Below, piece after piece: positions 37,782 through 48,161 of a stretch of DNA of 63,590 nucleotides. Under the pieces are notes generated by a model that worked only from the letters and a program-made list of their open reading frames with translations, was not told the DNA's origin and made no database searches. Both the position numbers and the translations under genes were made by a program. The stretch spans positions 1 through 63,590 of the forward strand of contig JAVKOQ010000295.1 in assembly GCA_031835245.1 (NCBI GenBank). The letters are read 5' to 3'. This stretch comes from Balamuthia mandrillaris (lineage: Eukaryota > Discosea > Longamoebia > Balamuthiidae). Each line of letters opens with the position of its first letter. Position 1 is the stretch's first letter.

Positions 37782-39035
37782 ATGGAAGCAGCGGTCAACG
37801 TCAAAAGAGCAGAGGACACGTTCGTCCCTGTTCGGCGTGGCGCAAGAACGAGATCCAGACCCAGACCCATCTTTCTGGCCCCTGTAACCAGCCCAACCTG
37901 CTCAGAAGCACACAAGGGGAGCGACCTTGCACCGCCCGAAATCGATACCGCGGATGAAAGACAAGAAGAAAAGATAAAGGAAACCGAGGAGGTTAACGTC
38001 GGCATGACACTCCGGGAAGAGCTCCACACACACAGATTAAATCATAAAGAAAAAGAAAGGGAAAAAGACAAGGACGCAGACAAAATCCAAAGACCGGGAT
38101 CACGTCATAAGAAACAACCCTCGTTTTCGCTTCTCCTTGGGAACTTGTCAGAAAAGTTTCGTGGAAGACCCTCAAGGGCTTTCCGACGAAGTCGCTCGGC
38201 TAGAGGAAATGACACTGATTCTATTTCTCCCACCCACGCGAGTTCCTTGAAGGAACAAACAAAGCGCAGGCGGGCAATAACCTCCGAGAGAACCGCTCCT
38301 TGGCCTTCTCCAGCTTTCGCTTTCCAACAGCACACAGAAACTACATTTTGTCCTCATGTTGACTGCCCATTTCACTCGCACTCTCCTCGCACTCCATCCT
38401 CAACCACCCGCAGGCGCTCCTTGGATGCAAGCACTATCTCGCCTGGTGCCCAGACTTCTAACGAGCTAATCTCATCGGCCTCAGCTTCGTCTTCTCCTGC
38501 CCCTTCGCTGCCCTTCTCTTTCTCATCCCCGACTGTTCAAAAATCTCAAAGAGGATCATATCGGTATCAAGGAGCTTTGGCGCTAGATGGAGCAACGGCC
38601 TCGCCATTTAGTGCCGTTTTCCAGCTCCAGCCTTCCGCACAATCGGCGTCTAATCTTCGGACTTACTCCAGAAAGCTTTTTCCAGAAGCCGAAGACATTC
38701 TAGGTGCTTCATCTCCTACTTCCGCTGCTTCATCCTCCTCTTCTTCTGTCACACCACCTTCTAGCTCTTCCTCTGATTCCTCCACACCGCGGTCAATTCC
38801 TGTCATTGAGAGAGACTCTACTACAAGTTTCGATTCAGCCGATCAAGCTACCGCTCCGTCATCATCTCCTGTATCTCAGCCATCGGCATCATCGTCATCT
38901 TTGTCGACAGATGTTCTCGCTCCCCCCGAATCAGCATCAGCCATCACAAAGAAGTTTACTTTCAATATCAACACTTTTACCCCCCTGTCGCGCAGCCGCA
39001 GTTTAGGTGACCTTCAAAACCACGTTCATTGTTAG
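37782..39035 (+). CDS. Ser-rich unknown protein with C-x3-DCPFHS motif
   Basis: Single exon, 417 residues. N-terminal half is charged and basic ([20 protein letters not shown]), then CPHVDCPFHSHSPRTPS, a long Ser/Pro/Ala tract, and a C-terminal ITKKFTFNINTFTPLSRSRS ending in a Cys. DCPFHS is shared with the gene at 35325-36374, and the FxFxIN end resembles one in 33784-34809. No known domain. The shared motifs in three near-neighbours suggest a lineage-specific family spread by local duplication. Confidence 0.65.
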   Translation: MEAAVNVKRAEDTFVPVRRGARTRSRPRPIFLAPVTSPTCSEAHKGSDLAPPEIDTADERQEEKIKETEEVNVGMTLREELHTHRLNHKEKEREKDKDADKIQRPGSRHKKQPSFSLLLGNLSEKFRGRPSRAFRRSRSARGNDTDSISPTHASSLKEQTKRRRAITSERTAPWPSPAFAFQQHTETTFCPHVDCPFHSHSPRTPSSTTRRRSLDASTISPGAQTSNELISSASASSSPAPSLPFSFSSPTVQKSQRGSYRYQGALALDGATASPFSAVFQLQPSAQSASNLRTYSRKLFPEAEDILGASSPTSAASSSSSSVTPPSSSSSDSSTPRSIPVIERDSTTSFDSADQATAPSSSPVSQPSASSSSLSTDVLAPPESASAITKKFTFNINTFTPLSRSRSLGDLQNHVHC

Positions 39036-39085
39036 CGATGCATTGTTCTTCTCGCAAAAGGAATGAAAAAAAAAAACAGACATAA

Positions 39086-40529
39086 TTAAACCAGTTGCTG
39101 CGTTTTAGAGACCAGCTCCCTAAACGCTTCTCTTCGTCTCAGAGGTATAAACGGCACAATTGAGCTTTCGTCAACCAAGCAACCATTCTCTACAGTCCAC
39201 ACGAACATCTCCCAATGTCCACTTTGTAATGCCAAACGACAAATGTCGCGTGGCCACTCGGTGTAACCTTCCTCATCAGCCCATTTCAACACTTCCAACT
39301 GCCCACTCAAAATTGCCTCTTTGAAGGTTCGCTCGTTCCATCGCAAGTTACCGTTTCGTTGTAGCCACTGTAACACGGGTAAGTGTCCGTTTTCGGCCGC
39401 ATTGCTGAATAGAAGTTCTTCGTCCCATTTGTCCTTGCTATTCTCTTTCAACCACTTTAATATCTCTAAATGACCTTCTGCTGCTGCAGCGATGCAACAC
39501 ACTTTCACTTGATTCCAACAATAAACTCTCTCTCCGCTTTGCACAAGAAGGGCGAGGCTCCACTGTAACATCTCCAAGTTGCCTATTTTGGCGGCGTAAA
39601 AGCTGACTCTTTGTCCATTAAACGGACAGCCGTTGTTCTTTGCCCACTTCACAACTTCCCAGTGTCCGTTTCGTGCTGCTGTGTCGCATATCTTCTCATC
39701 CTAGCTCTGAAGAAGACTACCATCACACCGCAGCCACTGCAAAACGTCAATTCTTCCAAATCTCGCCGCCACCTTGCACCACCGCTTTGTTCTCAACCTA
39801 CCTTCTTCTGCCTCGTCCTTCTCTTGCGCTCTGATCCACTTCAACGCGGAGGGAGATATATCCGTTGCAAACCGCTTGTTCCACGACTCTGTCCTCATTC
39901 CAGTTACACCCGTTGGCTCTGGCCCATTGGAGCACGTGAAGTTGTCCCGTAGCGGCGGCCTGGGTGCAAGTATCCTCGTTCCACGGACAACCCTGCGCTC
40001 TGGCCCACTGCAACACCGCCAAATGACTACCCCTGGCTGCAGAGGCGCAGGTCCACGCGTCCCAACAACACCCAACTCCTCGTAACCACTGCAACACCGT
40101 CAAATGGCCACGAGCAGCAGCTGCATCACAGACCAAAGTTAAGTCGTCGTTGGAGATATGGAAGAACGATGGCTTTGTTTGATAGAGCCACTGCAAGACT
40201 TGAAGGTTGCCTGCTTCTGCAGCTGCCTTGAAAGCAGACAGATGATTTCGGTTGTTCTTGTTTTCGTCCAAAAGAAAGCCATGTTGCACTGCCCATTGCA
40301 GCAGTTCCATGCGGGTGCAGACAGTTCGGCCAGGAAGGAGGAAGCGGAGGCCTGCGGGAGAGCAACGAAACCATCGACGGCAGGTCCTTGCCGCTATGGC
40401 CACCATGTTCTTGGGAACCATGTGAAGTACGCAGCAGAGCACCTCTTCCGGTAGCAGTTCTTCGATGAAACAAGTTGGCGTGGCTCCTCCGGATGCCTCT
40501 TCTCCTTCTATTTGCGGCGCATCCATCAT
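39086..40529 (-). pseudogene. F-box plus ankyrin-type repeat gene with frame breaks
   Basis: Starts MMDAPQIEGEEASGG with an F-box-like LLPEEVLCCVLHMVPKNM, followed by repeats of the kind HLxVLQWARxxGCPWNE (for example VLQWARAQGCPWNEDTC). The repeat pattern moves through three reading frames: frame 1 to about 39850, frame 2 (ALKWIRAQEKDEAEE to IDVLQWLRCDG) to about 39705, and frame 3 (DEKICDTAARNGHWEV onward) to the stop at 39086. Gaps at both switches are too short for the introns used here, so the gene is either a young pseudogene or carries sequence errors. Such proteins usually act as ubiquitin-ligase substrate adaptors. Confidence 0.75.
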
Positions 40530-40709
40530 GGCAGTCTTTTTTTTTTGTTTTTCTTTCGGCGTTGCTTTTCAGCTATAGCACCCGGACTTGAACCCGCGCA
40601 AGTGGGTTTCAAAGCACAACAAAGGGGGAGGAGAGAGTTCCAGAGAGGCCAATTACAAAGTGACGTGGCATTGGGGGGATGTTCTTCTACTGAACGTTAT
40701 TTTATTTGC

Positions 40710-41249
40710 TCACATTCGCAATTGAGGTGTGACACGTTCTGCTTCCTGTGCTACATCCATTACACGCAGTTGCAGCACTTCACCGGACTGCCACGAGTCG
40801 GCCAGCGGATCCACCAGCGGCCTTTTGATGTCCCTCCTCAGGATTCTCTTCCTCGCCATGGTCTGTCCCAAACGTTTCTCGAGGTGCTTTACCATGTGGG
40901 GGTATATCTGACCATCTGCAGTGAAGGCCATCATCAACTGTGGAATGCCCTCTGGGAACAATGGGTTCTGATCGACGTGCCACAAGTGGAACGTTTTGCC
41001 GTAGGTACCGATAAGGTGGCTCATAATTTTATGCTCCGCTGCCTCAGGAAGACCAGGAGCCATGAGCATGCCAGAGCCTACTTCGTAGACGTGGCTGTGC
41101 CACAATTTCTTCTCGTCTGCGTCGAGCTGGTCGTAGATCTTTTTGGAGATGACGTACTCGATGCCTATCAGTCTTGCGTTGGGCTCATTCGAGTCTTAGA
41201 TAACTCCAAAGTGAGAACGAGGCAGAAGGAAAAGCGATCTCTCTCTCTT

Positions 41250-41285
<36 letters not shown>

Positions 41286-41720
41286 CTCGGTGGCGTACCA
41301 TAGATCACACATTGATGGAAGTCCTCAGAGAGGCGGCTGCAGTAGTGGTGGGCTTCTATCTGGCGGTCCATACTTCCGTTGTAAAAGTGCATACCGCAAA
41401 GGTGGAGGTGAATAGAATTTACAGGACCAAGGTTCTGCAACATGCTGGAGCCGGTCTCCAACATTTTAGACTCTGCGGTCTTTCTTGAGCCAACCACATC
41501 GCTTCTTTCTCTTCTTCCCAAGAACTGGTTCCACAAGAAGGCTGTGCCCAATCCCTATGACCCATCGCCATTACAGGTCAGGTGGTTGAAAGAGAAGTTT
41601 AAAAAACGAACAACGCAGAAGCAGAGAGGATACCAGAACAGCTCCAACGAGCAACCCTGTCCATCCCAGATAAGCGTTATCCTCCAAGTAGGCTTTCGTT
41701 GGTTGCATTCCAGAGTTCAT
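40710..41720 (-). CDS. OBAP/DUF1264 protein with N-terminal membrane anchor
   Basis: Three exons, 41720-41575, 41513-41299, 41194-40710; 281 residues with frames closing. Exon 1 encodes YLGWTGLLVGAVLVSSLLL, one transmembrane helix. The rest matches oil-body-associated proteins: MLETGSSMLQNLGPVNSIHL, RQIEAHHYCSRLSEDFHQC, ARLIGIEYVIS, KLWHSHVYEVGSGML, YGKTFHLWHVDQ and GIPQLMMAFT. Family function is loosely tied to lipid droplets in plants. The anchor is not usual for the family. The 61-bp first intron (41574-41514) is the least certain join. Unlike other introns here, intron 2 carries its GA repeat purine-side on the sense strand. Confidence 0.82.
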
Positions 41721-41990
41721 CTTGTGTGTTTCTCTCTTCTCTCTTGTGTGTGGGGTGGAAGTAAGATAATGTGAAAGAAAGAGAGAAAGAACTACAGCCC
41801 CAATGTCAACACAAGTGTGGGTGCACAGGATAGCAGTTTCTGCCAAGTGGCCACCACATTTCATCAGAATTCATATAGTAACATTGTTGTTGTTGTTTTT
41901 TTTTTCCTAAACACTAAACAGCAAATTTCGTTTGTTCCAAAATGAAAACATAAAAGAAAAAAGAAAAGAAAAAAGAAAAGAAAAAAGGCC

Positions 41991-44174
41991 TTAGCTTTGT
42001 TGCTCGTCGTCAGAGACCCAATCCAAGGAGTTAATGAGTTCCTGTTGGTAGTCTGAGAATTCTCCCTCAAACTCCACCACGGTCTGCGAGCTGCTGTCGA
42101 CCTTCCAGATGCGATTGCAGGCTGCGCCGATGAGGTACTGGTCGTGCGTGACCAACACAACTCCTCCTTTGAACTTGGAGAGAGCATCGGCAAGAGCACG
42201 GATGGACTGAATGTCCAAATGGTTGGTGGGCTCGTCCAGGAAGAGGATGTGAGGATTCTTGATAGAGATGGTGCTGAACACGACCCGACTCTTCTGTCCG
42301 CCAGAGAGGGTGTCCATCTTTTGGAGATGAACCTTGCCGGTAAGGCCAAATTTGCCGAGCATGTTGCGCGCGTCTTGCTCCTTGTACTCAGGGTTGAGTT
42401 GCATGAGGTACTCGACGGGGGTTATGTCCATTGGCAGTTGATCCACAAAGTGTTGGGTGAAGCGAGCGATCCGGAGCTTGCGATGACGGATGATGTCGCC
42501 CTCTGAGGGCTCCAGCTCTCCAGTGAGGAGGTTAAGGAGGGTGGATTTGCCGGCTCCGTTTCTGCCTACAAGTGCGATCCTGCTGTCCAGGTCCACACCC
42601 AAGTTGAGATCTTTGAAGATGTAGGGAGTGTTGCCGGAGCTGCTGCCGCCGCCGTCCTCAGTGCGAGGAGGATACTTGAAGCCTACGTCCTTCACTTGAA
42701 GTACGGGATGAGAGAGCTCCTCTGGGTCAGGGAACAAGAACTGCACTTGATAATCCTTGGGAGGCTTCTTGATCTTCTCCATCTCTTCCACCTTCTTGAC
42801 TTGACGCATGGCCTGAGTTTTGGCTTGATTGGAGGCCTCTCGACGATTGCCACCACCGCCTTTGCCAGCTTTCTTGGACTTGGCGGTGTTCTCAGCCTTG
42901 GCGGCCTTGCCCTTGGCTATCTTGGCAGCCTTGATCATCTTCTCTTGCTTCTCGTAGGCCTTTTGTTGGGCGCGCAGCTTTTCAGCAGAGCGCTTCTCAA
43001 AGGTCTCGTAGTTGCCCTTGTAGTGGTCCAGCTGCTTGTCGAACAGATGGATGATGTCCGTGCAGACATTGTTGAGCAGGTCCACGTCGTGGGAGACGAT
43101 GAGAAGGGTCTTCTTCCACTTGGTGAGAAAGTGCTCCAACCACACGCAGGCGTGCAAGTCCAAGTGATTGGTGGGCTCGTCCAACATGAGCAAGTGCGGC
43201 CGACAGAACAGAGCTCTGGCAAGTGCTATCCTCATCCTCCAACCACCAGACAACTCTACGGTGGGGCTGCTGATCATCCCATCGGTAAACTGCAGACCCT
43301 TGAGGATGGCTGTGGCTCTGGCCTCTGCCGAGTGAGCTCCAATCTCGGAGAGACGCTTGTAGACTTCGACAAGCCGATCCTGTTTCTCCTCGGAGAACTC
43401 CACCTCCAAACCCTCCGCCAGTTGTCGTTCTTCCTCCTTTTTTTGGTTCTCCAGTTCGTCCCTCTCCTTCAGCAATGACGTACGCTCCTCGTCGGCCTCG
43501 ATCACGCTCTCTAATGGGGTCTTGTCCGTGCCTTCCACTTCCTGTTCCACGTAGAGGATCTGGATGTCATCAGGGATGCCTTTGAGCTGCCTGTGGGCGA
43601 TGTTGCGCAGCAACGTGGACTTGCCCGTGCCGTTCGGTCCGATGAGGCCGTACCGCCGGCCAAAGGACAGAGTGAGAGAGGTATCTTGCAACAGCACTTG
43701 GCTCTCGAAGGTCAATGCAAAGTTCTCAAGCTTTACCACGAACTTCGTATCACCCGCCTTTTGCGCTTCTGCCATCATGGCTTGCATTCGCCCTGTGTTC
43801 TTGGCTACTGCGGCGTTGGCATCGAACTGTTCCTGCTGGCCTTTCTTTTTGTTCTTCTTCTTCCCTTTGACGTTTTCTTCTTCTCCCCCAGAGTGGTCGT
43901 CTCCCTCCCAACCGTTCTCGTGATCCTCATCTTCCTCCTCGTCCCGTCGTCTTCCCTTACCCTTTGCTCCTTGGCCTCGTCCAGCTCCCCCTTTCTTCTT
44001 GCTGTCAGTGGGCGCAGCGATGGCCTCTTCTTCTTTCTTGGAGGCAGCAGGCGCTCCCGCTCCTCTTCCTCCGAGCTTCTTCTTAACGGCCGCAAAGTCG
44101 ACCTTTGCTGGTCCTGCTTTTGCTTTTCCTTTGGTGGCTCGTTTTGGTTGTGCTGTGCTCATTGTGGACTGCAT
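41991..44174 (-). CDS. ABC-F family ATPase (GCN20/ABCF-like)
   Basis: Single exon, 727 residues. Soluble twin-ATPase protein without membrane segments; relatives act on ribosomes and eIF2 signalling. A lysine/glutamate-rich N-terminal extension precedes cassette 1: GLIGPNGTGKSTLLRN (Walker A), VELSGGWRMRIALARALF (signature), LLMLDEPTNHLDL (Walker B). A lysine-rich linker follows, then cassette 2: ALVGRNGAGKSTLLNLL, DTLSGGQKSRVVFS, ILFLDEPTNHLDI. Order and spacing are typical of ABCF1/ABCF4. ATG 44174 and ATG 44162 are both possible starts. Divergent from the MORN-like gene. Confidence 0.93.
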   Translation of the reverse strand: MQSTMSTAQPKRATKGKAKAGPAKVDFAAVKKKLGGRGAGAPAASKKEEEAIAAPTDSKKKGGAGRGQGAKGKGRRRDEEEDEDHENGWEGDDHSGGEEENVKGKKKNKKKGQQEQFDANAAVAKNTGRMQAMMAEAQKAGDTKFVVKLENFALTFESQVLLQDTSLTLSFGRRYGLIGPNGTGKSTLLRNIAHRQLKGIPDDIQILYVEQEVEGTDKTPLESVIEADEERTSLLKERDELENQKKEEERQLAEGLEVEFSEEKQDRLVEVYKRLSEIGAHSAEARATAILKGLQFTDGMISSPTVELSGGWRMRIALARALFCRPHLLMLDEPTNHLDLHACVWLEHFLTKWKKTLLIVSHDVDLLNNVCTDIIHLFDKQLDHYKGNYETFEKRSAEKLRAQQKAYEKQEKMIKAAKIAKGKAAKAENTAKSKKAGKGGGGNRREASNQAKTQAMRQVKKVEEMEKIKKPPKDYQVQFLFPDPEELSHPVLQVKDVGFKYPPRTEDGGGSSSGNTPYIFKDLNLGVDLDSRIALVGRNGAGKSTLLNLLTGELEPSEGDIIRHRKLRIARFTQHFVDQLPMDITPVEYLMQLNPEYKEQDARNMLGKFGLTGKVHLQKMDTLSGGQKSRVVFSTISIKNPHILFLDEPTNHLDIQSIRALADALSKFKGGVVLVTHDQYLIGAACNRIWKVDSSSQTVVEFEGEFSDYQQELINSLDWVSDDEQQS

Positions 44175-44531
44175 TGGTTTCGTTGAAAAGCAAAAAAAAA
44201 GAAAAAAATAATAGAAAAATAGAAAAACAATGAGCTATTTATACTTTGTTTGATCAGCAAAAGTGGAGCAGGAAAAGCACGATAAACAAAACAAACAAAC
44301 CTCACCGAGAAGAAAGCAGGAAGTGGATTCACAACTGTTTCACTCTTTTTCTCCTTTCTTTCTTTCTTTCTTTTTTTGTTTTTTGTTTGAAAAATAACCC
44401 TCGAGTGGAATCTTTCTGGAATTGGCGGAGTTGGCACAAGTTGGCAAATCTGCCAATACCCCGAAATTTATGGCAAATATGCCACAACACACCAACAAAA
44501 GGGGGAACAAAAAAAAAAAAAAGAGAGATCG
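44175..44531. promoter_or_regulatory. Divergent ABCF/MORN promoter with TTGGC motif cluster
   Basis: Between 44422 and 44486 TTGGCG, TTGGCA (twice), TGCCAA, TGGCAA and TGCCAC occur in about 65 bp. TGGCACAAGTTGGC (44432-44445) matches, inverted and with one change, a site upstream of the LOV gene. No gene in the interval. Confidence 0.45.
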
Positions 44532-44990
44532 ATGCAGCTTGTGGAGCATCTTCCAGGAACGTATGTTGAGGGAAGAGTAACCACGAGCAACGATGTGGAC
44601 GCCCAATCGTTGCAAATGTTGGCGGCCAGGGCTGTTGCGTCTCAGCTCAGCCCCAAAGTGGCTGCCACTTTGCCTTCAGGACGATTAAGAGAGCTGGTCC
44701 AAAGACACAGTTCCTACCACACGCAGAAGCGGTACTTCGCAGAGACCAAACGGTTTTACAAGAATGGCACTCTGAGGGAAGAGAAGCACTTTGATGCGGC
44801 CACCGGTTTGTTGCATGGCCCCTGGCGGCGTTGGTACGTTGATGGCACGCTGAAGCTATCAGCTGCGTACCACCAGGGGCGCTTGCATGGCGTGTGGAAG
44901 GAATGGGACCAGCAAGGAGAATGCGGTTGGGAAGGCTTCTTCATAAACGGGCGGCCCCAAAAACAATGCGCAAAACCTTCCTGTTCGTAA
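44532..44990 (+). CDS. MORN-variant (YwqK-like) repeat protein
   Basis: Single exon, 152 residues. The second half carries MORN-type repeats: RFYKNGTLREEKHFD, LLHGPWRRWYVDGTLKLSA and RLHGVWKEWDQQGECGWEG. The first half is helical with no known domain. MORN variants form beta-hairpin stacks and often bind proteins or lipids. The call rests on these repeats only. Downstream, 44991-45447 holds no other gene. Confidence 0.7.
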   Translation: MQLVEHLPGTYVEGRVTTSNDVDAQSLQMLAARAVASQLSPKVAATLPSGRLRELVQRHSSYHTQKRYFAETKRFYKNGTLREEKHFDAATGLLHGPWRRWYVDGTLKLSAAYHQGRLHGVWKEWDQQGECGWEGFFINGRPQKQCAKPSCS

Positions 44991-45447
44991 AAGTGTGTAA
45001 CAAAAAAAAAAGGAGTGTAAGTAAATATTTTGGTAAAAGATTGTCCATAAGTATGTTTGTGTTGTTGAGTTGTTGGCTGCGGAAAGCAACAACATACATG
45101 CTATCATTTTGGTGTGCCAAAAGAGGAGCGCACAAAGGAGCGTAGCGAAGGGAGAGCAGCGAAGTTGCCGCACACCGGCGTGGGTTCCTCCTGCAATATA
45201 ACATCGACAACGGTGTGTCCGTAGTCCCTTTCCCAAATAGCCAGCTAAATATGGTGTTAATTCTAACAGTTCGTGAGGACAAAAATCTACCCAATCCATA
45301 GCAATGGGGTGCGTTACCGCAGAGAAAAGGCGTTGCGGGCCATCTCGTTGCCCTTTCTCTGTTTTTGTTTTCGTAAACAGCAACAAGAAGAAGGTGACCT
45401 AGCACTGCTCTGTTCCCTTTGCCAACACTATCTAGCAACAACAAAGA

Positions 45448-46371
45448 ATGACTTCCGCACTTGCCGGCAGCAATGACACTGAAAAGTTGGGCTCCCTCTG
45501 CGGGATGACCTACAAAGATCAAGCCATCTGGTTCCTGAACGCCTTCTGGGAGTCCTTCGCCTCCGCCGAGGCCGAGAAGCTGTGGGGCTATGTCCTCAAG
45601 TGCGGCGAGCTGGACGGCAAAAAGGCGGAGGGCAACGCCTTGGATGAGCTCAACGCTCACAGGTTCTTGGAGCAGATCGGCGAGACCTTGACAGTGGTCT
45701 CCCTGCGGGACAAGCTGCGTTCCACGGGAGCCATCGGCCAGACAGAACGCCCCAAGGTTGTGCCCCTCACTCACTACCTTTTGTTCAAGTATGGAGTGGA
45801 CTGGCACACTTTGGTCAACTCGGCTGGTGACAACAGCGAGGAAATCGCCAAGGCCCAGAGGATGTTGGACGAGGTCACCGCCGCCTTCCAGGAGGCCGAA
45901 CGTCAGGCAGAGTACGCCAGGCAGCAGGAAGCTCCCTTCAAGGCCGCGCAGGAGGAGGTCGATGCGGCCCTCTCCGAGGTAAACGCGCAGGAAGAGGCCA
46001 GAAACAACCGCACGGCCGAGCTGGAGAGAAAGAGCAAGGAAGGAGGAGTGGTTCAGCAGAACAAGGCCAAGGCAGAGCTCGCACAGCACCTCGCCGAAGA
46101 TCCTTTACCTCTTAGGAAGGCCAAGATCACTCTCGAGGCTGCCTTGAAGAAGGCTGAGAAGGCGCGTGCTCCCTTTGAAGAGGCCAGAAGGAGAGCGGAG
46201 GAGGCCGCTGATGAGGCCCGCAGGAAGGTGGAAGAGGTGGAGGCCTACTTCGAAGAGGTCAAGTCCAGGCCTGGTTCTCCTCACGGCAGGATCTGGTGGA
46301 TGGAACGCGAGCTGCAGGAGCAGAAGAAGTACCTGCCAGCTTCCAAGGGTGGCGTTATTGCCAGGAAGTAA
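45448..46371 (+). CDS. Helical coiled-coil protein, unknown, likely abundant
   Basis: Single exon, 307 residues. The N-terminal globular part (QAIWFLNAFWESFASAEAEK, RFLEQIGETLTVVSLRDKL, PLTHYLLFKYGVDW) looks like a helical, possibly EF-hand-derived domain without intact calcium loops. From about residue 150 it is an Ala/Glu/Lys/Arg coiled coil with EEARRRAEEAADEARRKVEE. Base composition is distinctly more GC-rich and codon choice more uniform than in neighbours, suggesting high expression. A cytoskeletal role is inference. The long open frame on the opposite strand is a by-product of this composition. Confidence 0.75.
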   Translation: MTSALAGSNDTEKLGSLCGMTYKDQAIWFLNAFWESFASAEAEKLWGYVLKCGELDGKKAEGNALDELNAHRFLEQIGETLTVVSLRDKLRSTGAIGQTERPKVVPLTHYLLFKYGVDWHTLVNSAGDNSEEIAKAQRMLDEVTAAFQEAERQAEYARQQEAPFKAAQEEVDAALSEVNAQEEARNNRTAELERKSKEGGVVQQNKAKAELAQHLAEDPLPLRKAKITLEAALKKAEKARAPFEEARRRAEEAADEARRKVEEVEAYFEEVKSRPGSPHGRIWWMERELQEQKKYLPASKGGVIARK

Positions 46372-47057
46372 ACACCCTTCTTTATTGTACTTTTTATTGC
46401 GATGAACAATTGCACCCTACTTTTCATCATTTGACTTTTGACTTAGTATGCGGGAGAGAGGGAGACTCCAGTAACCTCATTGCCTGGACTTCACCTGTGG
46501 AAAATAAGCCCTTTGCTGCCAACTAGTCGTAAGGTCTTCTTACTTTCCACCTACCAAAGCAAAACCATCGCCTCAAAGTTATATAATACCGCCTTCGTCT
46601 CCTAACCGGCTTACCGACAGCCCTTGGTTGCGAAAGGAATACTCAACAACGTGGTGGCGTGCCTTTTTTGTGGGGGTTGCATTGTGCGCTTCCTCAAAAC
46701 GTCGTAGTGGTGTTTTCCGCGTCAGAAATTTCGGGTGAGCTTTGATTTTTAATTGGATGTCGGGGAAATATTTGCCCAAATGGAGAGCCCCTCAATTTGA
46801 TGTCCGCAAATATAAACAATATACGAACACGCACAAACACTCAAACAGAAAAAAGGGGAGTTTGAGCAAAGAAACCAAACGACAGAGTTACTTGTTTGTT
46901 TTGTTAACACGGAGGAGGAGGTCTCTGTAAACAGTTGATTGTGTGCAACAAAAATTTCAGGTTGCTATCCGCTCCCCCTTATTCTTTGTTCTGAATTTGC
47001 CGCTTATTCTTCCCTCCCTTTGGACCATAGATTTTTTTTATTTACTTTTGAATAGCG
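46372..47057. other. Intergenic region
   Basis: About 690 bp of unique sequence between the coiled-coil and GTPase genes. Short open frames only. No repeats or RNA gene recognised. Confidence 0.5.
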
Positions 47058-48011
47058 ATGGCAAGCGACGGCGAAGCTGCACCCGCAACCAAAACACCAA
47101 CAGAATATAATGTGGTGCTTTGTGGAGGAGGTGGTGTCGGAAAGAGCGCTATTATCATACAGGCATGCACCTTTCTCCCTTCTTTTTTTTTGTTTTTTCA
47201 ACGGAAGCTTTGACTGACTTTGTTTTCGGTGTGCACCTTTCCAACTTCGGTCCTCCTCAGTTGACACAACAATATTTTATTGATCAGTATAACCCCACTA
47301 TCGAGGACCAGTATCGTGCGTTCTATCTCCCTTACGATGGTAGTTTGATCAATTTTCACTCACCGTCTTGTTTCTCTCTCTCTCTCCCTTGTATCGTAAC
47401 AGGAAAACAGATAAAAGTGGACGGAGAGGATTGCGTTTTGGACGTGTGGGACACTGCTGGCCAGGAGGAATATAGTGCAATGGTAACGACAATTGCCTTT
47501 TGTTTTCTTTCTTCGTCATTTCTTGTTGCTGACCGTTTTTTTCTTAAACCTTCTTGTTTTGCTTTGTACCTCTTTCCTTTCTTTACTTTTCCTCTCATTC
47601 AACAAACAGAGATATATGAAGAGTGCACAGGGCTTTCTTCTTGTATACTCCATCAACTCCAAGAACTCGTTCCAGGAGATGGAAGCATTTCGGGAGCAAA
47701 TACTCTTCGTGAAGGAGGCATCGGAGTTTCCTATGATTTTAGTGGCTAACAAGAAGGATTTGGGAGAGAAGGAGCGGCAAGTCACCAAAGAAGAAGGAGA
47801 AAGGTTGGCGAGCAAGTTTGGCTGTCCCTACATCGAGACTAGCGCCAAGGAAGCCGTTAACGTTAATGAGGCCTTCGAGCAGCTGGTCAAGTTGATGAGG
47901 CGTTTCCAAGACAAGCATCCCGAAGAGGGAGAGTCTACCGCCGATAAGGAGAAGAAGAAAAAGAAGAAGGCAAAACCTGAGGCCAATCGAGGAAGGTGCC
48001 TTCTCTGCTGA
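47058..48011 (+). CDS. Ras-family small GTPase
   Basis: Four exons, 47058-47162, 47261-47315, 47403-47482, 47610-48011; 213 residues. Binds and hydrolyses GTP as a membrane signalling switch. G boxes: [13 protein letters not shown] (G1), [13 protein letters not shown] with the effector Thr (G2), [14 protein letters not shown] (G3), ILVANKKDL (G4) and ETSAKE (G5). The hypervariable tail has a KKKKKK cluster and ends CLLC, a CAAX-type prenylation signal. Two oddities: intron 1 begins GC (CAG|GCATGC), and exons 3-4 join as SAMRYM where Ras proteins have SAMRDQYM, so two switch II residues are missing. G1 has GGGGVGKS rather than GxGGVGKS. Confidence 0.9.
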
Positions 48012-48161
48012 TCCTCCTCCTCCTATTACTCTTCTTCTTCTTCTTCTGCTTCATCTCTTATTTGTTGTTAGATTTGGTTTGTTGTTGTGGTTGTTGTACA
48101 GACAAGCGTTACTCCTTTGAAGACATGCTATTCCTATTTTCTATTTTACAACCATTTATTA

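Noticed and set aside
40575-40640. tRNA-like B-box (GGTTCAAGTCC on the minus strand)
   Set aside because: No matching T-stem, anticodon arm or acceptor pairing could be drawn around it.
42696-43478. 260-residue plus-strand open frame
   Set aside because: Antisense to the ABCF ATPase, whose motifs are unmistakable.
44941-46089. 382-residue minus-strand open frame
   Set aside because: Antisense shadow of the GC-rich coiled-coil gene; it runs through an intergenic region and has no domain sense.
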